From Desulfocapsa sulfexigens (GTDB lineage: Bacteria; Desulfobacterota; Desulfobulbia; Desulfobulbales; Desulfocapsaceae), in NCBI GenBank assembly GCA_015661935.1, contig DQVD01000332.1, forward strand, positions 1 to 5,707: a DNA stretch of 5,707 nt, given 5' to 3'. Position 1 is the first letter of the stretch. Each line of letters begins with the position of its first letter. The translations under genes were made by a program, and so were the position numbers. Shown in pieces: positions 1 through 5,534 of the stretch. The notes under the pieces were generated by a model that made no database searches, was not told the origin of the DNA, and saw only the letters and a list, made by a program, of their open reading frames with translations.

Positions 1-73
1 CTATCCAGTGGGTACAAATTTGCTGATTAAAGGATAATATACTAACGCGGGATACCCGCAACCCAACTTTGCT

Positions 74-102
74 TTGAGGTGCAACAGAAATGTTGCTATA
101 AT
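74..102 (+). promoter_or_regulatory. candidate sigma70 promoter with palindromic spacer
   Basis: A -35-like TTGAGG (74-79) and a perfect -10 TATAAT (97-102) are separated by 17 bases, the ideal spacing. Bases 81-96 of the spacer form a perfect palindrome (gcaaca, loop gaaa, tgttgc). Transcription would start near 109 and run rightward into the hairpin repeat at 190-285. No convincing ORF follows, so any product would be a short non-coding RNA or read-through. The motif match is seen directly; promoter activity is inference. Confidence 0.4.
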
Positions 103-189
103 TTTATTTATCGGATAAGCGCAGAATATTTAACGTATTTTACTACCTGATTTTCTTGTTTTTTATGACGGGAGTTCAGGAGTAAGGCA

Positions 190-285
190 CTAACCCTGTT
201 CAGGAAGAAAGGCAGTTCACTGGATAAGTGCCTTATCAGAAAATTTCTTTGAAAAACACAAGAAATTGTTCTGTAAGGCACTAAA
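190..285 (+). repeat. 96-bp hairpin repeat, copy 1 (full length)
   Basis: This segment recurs in reverse orientation at 5334-5429, with 88 of 96 positions identical without gaps. Its right half recurs at 4177-4220. It holds two hairpins. The first is gataag/cttatc (223-228 with 232-237, 3-base loop). The second is aatttctt/aagaaatt (242-249 with 260-267, 10-base loop), extendable outward by caga/tctg (237-240 with 270-273). The 12-mer gtaaggcactaa occurs at 273-284 and again just outside the left end at 182-193. No ORF is present. A MITE, PATE or REP-like mobile repeat is the likeliest identity. Confidence 0.85.
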
Positions 286-364
286 TCTTCTGCGGGAATA
301 GTTCCTGTAAACTACTGGAGAACAAACGTGAAGTTGTCAGTTGTCAATAATTGTACACTGATAA

Positions 365-597
365 CTAACCTCGCGTAGCGTATTTCATATTTTCTGCCCA
401 CAGGGCATCATGTACCTGATCTATTTGAATACTCAACTCAACCAGTTCACATTTTTGAACAGCAGTGAAGACCTTATACACCCCTCCACCTTCTCTTTAA
501 AGCTACCTTCAAGCACTCTAAGTCGATATCCTGGACACCCGATCATATGATTCTGGTAATGCCATGATGTTTGTGATAATTTATTAAATATACTCAC
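365..597 (-). pseudogene. tnpA: decayed IS200/IS605-type TnpA (Y1/HUH transposase) fragment
   Basis: Reading the minus strand from GTG at 597-595, preceded by an intact Shine-Dalgarno AAGGAG (609-604), gives SIFNKLSQTSWHYQNH and then GYRLRVLEGSFKEKVEG. This matches the N-terminal pattern of IS200/IS605 TnpA proteins (YH-VW-PKYR-RVLEG). Near the GGGG tract (484-481) the homologous reading shifts frame and continues as CELVELSIQIDQVHD, where the family has the catalytic HUH motif in DHVHLV. The first histidine is replaced by Gln (CAG at 418-416); the second is kept (CAT at 412-410). The frame then reads ALWAENMKYATRG and stops at 367-365. An intact TnpA has about 130-150 residues; here the centre and the catalytic-Tyr helix are missing. 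Frameshift, truncation and the lost histidine make it inactive. The family call rests on motif recall. Confidence 0.72.
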
Positions 598-695
598 TTG
601 CTACTCCTTGGCTGTGGTTGTTTTCGAGGCAACTCACCTTGGAATATATGGCCTTGCCCAGAGGACTAGTTTTTTACTATTGATAATAAAACAGC

Positions 696-700
696 GGAGG
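696..700 (+). promoter_or_regulatory. Shine-Dalgarno site of the ferritin-like gene
   Basis: GGAGG lies 4 bases before ATG 705. It is the clearest ribosome-binding site on the plus strand of this window and fixes the start of the ferritin-like gene. Confidence 0.7.
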
Positions 701-704
701 TATC

Positions 705-1256
705 ATGCTTCACCATATAAGTAGACGAGGCTTTCTGTCCGCCACTGCCGGTTTTCTTACACTCCCTGTGATAGCCCAAGTATCAGGCTGTAAAGGAGAT
801 GCACCACCGGAGCCTGAGAAAAAATTCTTCCAGGATCCAAAGTTTGAGCTCCTTGATCTGGCGCTGCAGCATGAGTTCGGAGCAGTTGTTCAATATGGGA
901 ACCATGCCGGCATCATTGCTTCCCTCAATCAGGACTCCGATGGCTCCATAAGAGATATCATAAAAGATATCATAGGCCATGAGGTACAGCATGCCATTCT
1001 CCTTACAAAGATCCTCAAAAATCATAACATTGAACCAACAGTTGCAGTATGGCCCCCGCAGACAGCAGATACGGCGGATAAGATGATAAAAAAAGATATT
1101 GCCGCAGAAAGTGGTGCAATCAAGCTGTATCAGCAAATCCTAACACTTGATTTTGATTATAATACAAAAACAACCATAGAAAGAATTATGCATTCTGAGG
1201 AAACCCATCACAATATATTCACTGGAATACTTCCTCAACTGGAAGCGGCTCAATAG
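705..1256 (+). CDS. Tat-exported ferritin-like diiron protein, putative lipoprotein
   Basis: This 183-residue protein begins with a twin-arginine signal (SRRGFLS, residues 6-12), a hydrophobic stretch, and a lipobox-like VSGC with Cys29. It should therefore be exported folded and probably lipid-anchored on the periplasmic side. The mature part looks like a ferritin-superfamily four-helix bundle. Glu57 lies in HEFGAVVQY (helix A), E93xxH96 in HEVQH (helix B), Glu135 in AAESGAIKLY (helix C), and E165xxH168 or E166xxH169 in HSEETHH (helix D). This E, ExxH, E, ExxH order is the bacterioferritin/rubrerythrin-type diiron signature. No rubredoxin Cys pairs or Cys-rich tail are visible. The start is set by GGAGG four bases upstream. 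The stop abuts the GTG of the downstream kinase, implying one transcript. Metal loading, and whether it acts as oxidase, peroxidase or sensor partner, is inference. Confidence 0.86.
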   Translation: MLHHISRRGFLSATAGFLTLPVIAQVSGCKGDAPPEPEKKFFQDPKFELLDLALQHEFGAVVQYGNHAGIIASLNQDSDGSIRDIIKDIIGHEVQHAILLTKILKNHNIEPTVAVWPPQTADTADKMIKKDIAAESGAIKLYQQILTLDFDYNTKTTIERIMHSEETHHNIFTGILPQLEAAQ

Positions 1257-3419
1257 GTGGTTATTCTCAAGAAGAAATCTCTTCGTAATCAATACGCACT
1301 CTGGACTTTTTTAGCCACTGGCCTGTTGATCAGCCTTATGCTCTGTTTGTACGCTCTTTTTTCCTACCGGATGTTTCTACATGACTATAAACTGGAGGTT
1401 GGGAGCCGGATGGAGATTGCTGCTGCCTCTCTTGAATCCATGGTCAAAAATACAGATTATGTGGGCATGATGAGACAGGCAAACTCACTCTTGATCACTC
1501 AAGGGGTCGTTGGTGTGAAAATCCTTGATGGAAACCAACAGCCCCTCATCCAGAAAGGAGATTCACTCGGTTTCTTCCTGCAACAAGCCATAACTCACGA
1601 CAATGAACAAATCGGCAGCATACAGGTAACCTTTTCCAACGCTCCAATTAAAGATAAAATTAAAGCTCTTGTTATGCTGGGGGGATTTACTCTCCTTATT
1701 GGTGTTCCTTTGGCAGCCGTGCTCATGTGGTTTGTCAGTGGAAAACAGACAAAAGATATCCTGACTCTCTCTCTGGAAGTCCAGAAGCTGGGTGATATTG
1801 AATCGGAAAACATTAACCTGACGGGTATAAATCGTCAGGACGAAATTGGCTATCTGGCCCGTGCACTTGCCGAAAGAAACGATACCATCAGAGAGTCTAA
1901 AAGGCTGGAACAGCTACTTTTCCATGCCATAAACCAGTCCCATGATTCCATAGTGATAACAGATTCAGATGCCAGGATTGAATTTGTAAACCCTGCCTTT
2001 TCCCGGATTACAGGGTATTCGTTCAGCGAAGCCATCGGCCAAAACCCCAGTTTATTACAAAGCGGCAAACATCCGGCCAGATTCTATGAAGTCATGTGGA
2101 AACGACTAACCAAAGGAAAAACATGGAAAGGACTGATAACAAACAAACGTAAAAACGGAGAAGAATATCATGAAGAGGTGACCATCACTCCAGTGATCGA
2201 CGACCAGAAAAATATCCATCACTATGTCGCTATGAAACGCGATGTTACCCAGGAAATAGTTCTGAAAAGAAAACTTTCCAGAGCAGAAAAGATGGAGGCG
2301 ATCGGTCTTATGGCAGGTGGAGTTGCCCATGATTTGAACAATATTCTCTCTGGAATTACCGGGTATCCTGAATTGCTCCTTATGGATTTAGCACCGGACA
2401 GCAAATTAAGAAGACCCATTGAAGCAATACAGGAATCAGCAAAAAGAGCTGCGACAGTGGTGGATGATCTACTTACCGTTGCAAGAGGAGTGGCTGCCGT
2501 CAGAGAAGTTCATGACCTCAACTCCCTTATTCAGGAATATCTGGATTCTCCTGAATTCAATAATCTCAAATCATTGTACCCGAACATAATATACCGTCAA
2601 CAATTTGATGCCGATCATGCTTCCATTTCATGCTCTCCTGTCCATATCAAGAAATGTCTCATGAACCTGGTAACAAACGCGACAGAGGCTCTCTCCGATG
2701 AAGGGATGATTCTTATCTCCACACAAAATCAATATACTTATCGCACTGCCGGTGATATAAAAGAAGGCGACTATGTTGTACTCACCGTACAGGACACCGG
2801 AGCTGGCATTCCAGATACTGATTTGGAACATATCTTTGAGCCGTTTTACACCAAAAAGGTGATGGGACGCAGTGGTAGTGGATTAGGATTGGCTATCGTC
2901 TGGAATACAGTAACAGAGCATAAGGCCTTTATTCGTGTAGCCAGCAACAACAGTGGAACAAGCTTCACCCTCTACTTCCCACTCTGCCATAAAAAGGCAT
3001 CCCGGAAAAAAGCTGCGTCTGATATCGCGACCTTAAAAGGAAACGGATCCATTCTGGTGGTGGATGATGAGGAACAGCAACGGGATATTGCCTCCCAGAT
3101 GCTGACCATTCTTGGATACTCAGTAAATACAGTTGCAAGTGGTGAAGAAGCAGTTGCATATTGCCGGAAAACATCTGTTGATCTTCTAATCCTCGATATG
3201 CTCATGGAACCTGGAATAAATGGCTTGCAAACCTATCAGCAAATCATCAAAACGAATCCTTCCCAGAAAGCAATAGTTGCCAGTGGCTTCTCCGAAAGCA
3301 ACAATGTAATCGATGCCAAAACACTTGGTGTTGGTTCTTTTATCAAAAAACCGTACAGTATTGAACAGCTGGGTGTTGCTGTGCAAAAAGAATTACGTGA
3401 CCAATCAAAAGCTGTCTGA
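1257..3419 (+). CDS. membrane PAS hybrid sensor histidine kinase with C-terminal receiver
   Basis: This 720-residue kinase has a transmembrane segment (about 13-40), an extracytoplasmic region of about 95 residues of unrecognised type, and a second transmembrane segment (about 137-160). A degenerate HAMP-like linker follows (about 162-212, DEIGYLARAL). A PAS/PAC domain (about 218-335) lacks the LOV cysteine. The dimerisation domain carries His358 (GGVAHDLNN). The ATPase domain has the N box (Asn474 in LVTNATEAL), DTGAGIP (513-519), FEPFYTKK (527-534) and GRSGSGLGLA (537-546). A receiver (about 597-712) has acidic residues 603-605, phospho-acceptor Asp647, Ser676 and Lys698. All catalytic motifs look intact. 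The GTG start directly follows the upstream TAG; GGAAG (1241-1245) lies 11 bases before it, so coupled translation is likely. No Hpt domain or DNA-binding output is present, so a distant partner is expected. The signal is unknown; the exported ferritin-like neighbour suggests redox or iron. Confidence 0.92.
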   Translation: MVILKKKSLRNQYALWTFLATGLLISLMLCLYALFSYRMFLHDYKLEVGSRMEIAAASLESMVKNTDYVGMMRQANSLLITQGVVGVKILDGNQQPLIQKGDSLGFFLQQAITHDNEQIGSIQVTFSNAPIKDKIKALVMLGGFTLLIGVPLAAVLMWFVSGKQTKDILTLSLEVQKLGDIESENINLTGINRQDEIGYLARALAERNDTIRESKRLEQLLFHAINQSHDSIVITDSDARIEFVNPAFSRITGYSFSEAIGQNPSLLQSGKHPARFYEVMWKRLTKGKTWKGLITNKRKNGEEYHEEVTITPVIDDQKNIHHYVAMKRDVTQEIVLKRKLSRAEKMEAIGLMAGGVAHDLNNILSGITGYPELLLMDLAPDSKLRRPIEAIQESAKRAATVVDDLLTVARGVAAVREVHDLNSLIQEYLDSPEFNNLKSLYPNIIYRQQFDADHASISCSPVHIKKCLMNLVTNATEALSDEGMILISTQNQYTYRTAGDIKEGDYVVLTVQDTGAGIPDTDLEHIFEPFYTKKVMGRSGSGLGLAIVWNTVTEHKAFIRVASNNSGTSFTLYFPLCHKKASRKKAASDIATLKGNGSILVVDDEEQQRDIASQMLTILGYSVNTVASGEEAVAYCRKTSVDLLILDMLMEPGINGLQTYQQIIKTNPSQKAIVASGFSESNNVIDAKTLGVGSFIKKPYSIEQLGVAVQKELRDQSKAV

Positions 3420-3446
3420 AGACCAGCTAACTTCTTTAGGGGCTTC

Positions 3447-3537
3447 AAATAAATAAATCATTGGAATTCGCGCCTTGATTGAGGATCGGCTAAAGATGAC
3501 CTGAAGCAGGGATGCGAAAACGATGAGTTATTTATTT
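3447..3537. repeat. imperfect palindromic element after the kinase gene
   Basis: Arms 3447-3462 and 3522-3537 are inverted copies matching at 14 of 16 positions. An inner ttcgc/gcgaa pair (3467-3471 with 3514-3518) continues the symmetry, and a small perfect hairpin cctg-aag-cagg lies at 3500-3510. There is no ORF. The AT-rich outer stem with a long loop is unlike a simple intrinsic terminator, although it could stop transcription from the kinase gene. A short mobile palindromic repeat is an alternative. Confidence 0.45.
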
Positions 3538-3664
3538 CCAGTCCCTTAGAGTAAAATCAGAAATTTTCCACCCACTATGGTAATTTAGCTAAGATAGAAT
3601 GAAAAATTATTCTATTTCACCAAAAAAACGAAATTGATATTGTAGACAAAACCAAGGCCAGTGA

Positions 3665-4178
3665 AGTTATCCAGGAAGAGAAAATGCTATCCCGTTACTC
3701 AACCAGGCAACAGAAGACCAGATGGATAAGGGATATGATCAGCTCTCAGAAAAGGTTATCACTGCTGCAACATGGCTTGATTCATTTTTTGAGAACAGTT
3801 CGTTATACCGCAGAAGAGAACAAAACTAGAGCAAAGCTGAGGCTGCATTTGCCGGGTGCCAAAGACCGTCTAAACCTTCTCATTTCTGCCAACGACGATG
3901 AAGATTTTGAAGTTGATCGCAGTAATTCAATAAATAGTCGTGATAAGGAAAGTGATCTCACAGGTTCCCTCCAGTTTTTCTTTAAGCAGACAGAAAAAAT
4001 AAACATATCAACCTTCCTGGGTCTCTCTACAAGATATGCCTACGCAGGGGGTCGTTATCGTGGTTATTATGATTATGATGCCTGGCAGGGTCGTTTCACC
4101 AGCCGCCTGCGTTATTATACCGATGATGGTTTCGAATCGCGTAATCAATACGATATAGAAAGACAGGTTTCCGAATAA
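3665..4178 (+). pseudogene. decayed beta-barrel-like outer-membrane protein, 5' part
   Basis: An ATG-initiated 164-codon frame (3684-4178) is open, but the plausible protein is spread over two frames. The 3707-3802 stretch in a different frame reads ATEDQMDKGYDQLSEKV followed by ITAATWLDSFFENSS, a coherent pre-barrel helical segment. The main frame then resumes at 3804 as YTAEENKTRAKLRLHLPG. A net one-base insertion near 3797-3803 explains the switch. The rest has alternating polar/aromatic strands (INISTFLGLSTRYAYAGG, FTSRLRYYTDD) typical of a barrel. No signal peptide or convincing ribosome-binding site is present. It stops at TAA 4176-4178, which overlaps the first bases of a repeat copy. 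Resemblance to hypothetical outer-membrane proteins of sulfate-reducing bacteria is from memory. It could also be annotated as a small hypothetical protein. Confidence 0.68.
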
Positions 4179-4220
4179 TTTCTTTGAAAAAAAACAAGAG
4201 ATTGTTCTGTAAACCACTAA
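4177..4220 (+). repeat. 96-bp hairpin repeat, copy 3 (right half only)
   Basis: These 44 bases match 242-284 of copy 1 apart from one extra base and a few substitutions. They start at aatttctttg and end at cactaa, the same right end as the full copies. The aatttctt stem and its partner survive weakly (aagagatt). The copy lies between two pieces of a decayed barrel gene and supplies its stop codon. No flanking target-site duplication is evident. Confidence 0.8.
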
Positions 4221-4370
4221 CTATCATATGGTTGACTTGGTTTTTCGTCTACGCTACCGCCAGCGCTTTTACCGGGACTGGCTTGTGGTTGAAATGGGCC
4301 CCAGATTGCCTTTACTCAAGAATTTGATCGCGAATTCACTCCGGGTATCATTGTGAAACTCGAAGCATAA
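4221..4370 (+). pseudogene. decayed beta-barrel-like outer-membrane protein, 3' part
   Basis: Immediately right of the partial repeat, one frame reads YHMVDLVFRLRYRQRFYRDW and LVVEM (to about 4296). Past the ggcccc run at 4297-4302 the sense continues in another frame as PQIAFTQEFDREFTP and GIIVKLEA, stopping at TAA 4368-4370. That second frame is the same as the main frame of the upstream piece. The two segments make one strand-turn-strand barrel end only if a net one-base loss near 4297-4302 is assumed. I read this as the C-terminus of the gene whose 5' part ends at 4178, with the intervening coding sequence lost and replaced by repeat. It has no start or ribosome-binding site of its own. 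Confidence 0.62.
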
Positions 4371-4426
4371 TTTGAATATACATCCTACAAACGACAATTT
4401 GATAATATTTTTACATTCTAAAAGAT

Positions 4427-5200
4427 ATGACTTTAAAAACTGGAATATACGTTGATGCCGAAAATATCAGGCTCTGCGGCGGATACGGAATGCGCTATGA
4501 CGTGTTGGTGGATCTTGCTAATCTGGGTGACTCCAATATGCTGCGTGCCAACTGCTACCTTGCAGAAAATCGAGAACGTACTAAAGAAGACCGGGACTAT
4601 CGCCTGAAACTCTATCGGTATCACAACATCCTGCGCCAGTGCGGTTTCAAGGTGATTAAAAAATATGTAAAACACTTTGTTGATGATGAAGGTATCCTCA
4701 CCACTAAGGCCAATGCAGATATGGATCTGGCAATTGATGCACTGCTCCAGGCCAGAAATCTTGACAAAATTATTTTGCTTACCGGTGATGGTGATTTTAT
4801 CCGCCTTGTCCAGGCCCTGCAAAACATGGGCTGCCGGGTGGAGGTAATCGCATTTAATAATGTGAACTCCGAACTGAAAGAAGAAGCGGACAGTTTTCTT
4901 TCAGGATTTCTTATTCCAGGGCTACTCCCTATGCAAAACGATGGTGCAGACTGGCATCGTGGATTCCCGATAAATTACAATGCTGATCGCGGATTTGGTT
5001 TTATGCGCTATTATTCTTTACACGCCGATGGCTTACGGGCAGAAAGTGTATTTTTTCACTGTTCCAAATCAAATGTGAGCTCTGACAGCATCTTTTTAGA
5101 CTCAAATAATATTTTTGAATTTAAAATAATTGCAAATCCTGATAATAATAACAAAACTGAAGCTCAGGATATTTCCTCAATCGATGAAATATCGCCTTGA
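4427..5200 (+). CDS. NYN (LabA-like PIN-fold) protein with C-terminal cold-shock-like domain
   Basis: This 257-residue cytoplasmic protein opens with IYVDAENI (Asp10, Asn13), the first acidic motif of NYN/LabA nucleases. A second acidic cluster follows in ADMDLAIDAL (Asp98, Asp100, Asp104) and a third in LLTGDGDFIRLV (Asp121, Asp123). These are the metal-binding positions expected of a PIN-fold RNase, all present. Residues about 178-235 look like a cold-shock/OB domain: YNADRGFGFM is an RNP1-like motif and SVFFHCS an RNP2-like motif. A polar tail rich in Asn, Asp and Ser follows. The combination suggests an RNA-binding nuclease or RNA-turnover factor; the target is unknown. ATG 4427 is the only start that keeps the first motif. 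Its ribosome-binding site is poor (only an AAAAGA-like stretch), and the 56 bases upstream are very AT-rich. Confidence 0.87.
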   Translation: MTLKTGIYVDAENIRLCGGYGMRYDVLVDLANLGDSNMLRANCYLAENRERTKEDRDYRLKLYRYHNILRQCGFKVIKKYVKHFVDDEGILTTKANADMDLAIDALLQARNLDKIILLTGDGDFIRLVQALQNMGCRVEVIAFNNVNSELKEEADSFLSGFLIPGLLPMQNDGADWHRGFPINYNADRGFGFMRYYSLHADGLRAESVFFHCSKSNVSSDSIFLDSNNIFEFKIIANPDNNNKTEAQDISSIDEISP

Positions 5201-5225
5201 TTAACTTATAATGACAGCAGACCTT

Positions 5226-5499
5226 AGGAACGGGGACGAAATAACTTCCCCATCTATGCAATCCCGGCTTCAGGCCGTATTTGATTAATCTGAAGATCGA
5301 AAAATCCTCGCATTGGCTGGATATGCTGCGGTTTTTAGTGCCTTACAGAACATTCCTTGTTTTTTTTCAAAGAAATTTTCTGATAAGTCACTTATCCAGT
5401 GAACTGCCTTTCTTCCTGAACAGGGTTAGCTCTTCAGATCAATCAAATACAACCTAAATCTGAGTGCCTACATGAGGAAGTTATTTCGTCCCCGTTTCT
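5226..5499. mobile_element. 274-bp inverted-repeat element (MITE/REP-like) without ORF
   Basis: The ends 5226-5249 and 5476-5499 are inverted copies with 23 of 24 matches, around the core acggggacgaaataactt. A second inverted pair lies further in, 5277-5296 with 5431-5450 (19 of 20 matches), at nearly the same distance from each end. The arms are therefore about 70 bases each with a diverged middle. A small hairpin cggc-ttcag-gccg sits at 5265-5277. The centre (5297-5430) holds a reverse copy of the 96-bp repeat. No ORF or clear target-site duplication is seen. Similar ggggacg-type ends are, from memory, associated with REP-type tyrosine transposases, which is not provable here. Confidence 0.72.
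5334..5429 (-). repeat. 96-bp hairpin repeat, copy 2 (full length, reversed)
   Basis: The reverse complement matches copy 1 at 88 of 96 positions without gaps. Most differences cluster in the loop of the second hairpin. The first hairpin keeps its stem (gataag/cttatc) while its loop changes from tgc to tga. One end stops a single base from the inner arm of the surrounding inverted-repeat element (5431-5450), as expected if it was inserted into that element's loop. Confidence 0.85.
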
Positions 5500-5534
5500 T
5501 ATCTATTTTATCAACCACTATCGGACATAACCCC

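Noticed and set aside
1..12. fourth repeat fragment at the window edge (tatccagtg)
   Set aside because: Nine to ten bases are too few to support a copy, and the sequence is cut by the edge.
47..59. gcggg-ata-cccgc hairpin as a terminator
   Set aside because: The stem is only five pairs and no T-run follows.
150..168. further inverted fragment of the hairpin repeat (tcttgtttttt)
   Set aside because: The match is only 11 bases and mostly a T-run.
654..680. TTGCCC and TACTAT as a promoter for the ferritin-like gene
   Set aside because: The spacing is only 15 bases and both boxes are weak; GATAAT at 682-687 has no -35 at a proper distance. The operon must have a promoter in this area, but I cannot place it.
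783..1136. 117-codon minus-strand frame opposite the ferritin-like gene
   Set aside because: Antisense shadow of a gene with clear signal peptide and metal motifs; no ribosome-binding site or family motif.
4372..4417. promoter for the NYN gene (TTGAAT, GATAAT, TACATT)
   Set aside because: No pair of boxes has a 16-18 base spacing; chance matches are expected in such AT-rich DNA.
4433..4822. 129-codon minus-strand frame opposite the NYN gene
   Set aside because: Antisense shadow of a gene with intact catalytic motifs; its translation shows no recognisable domain.
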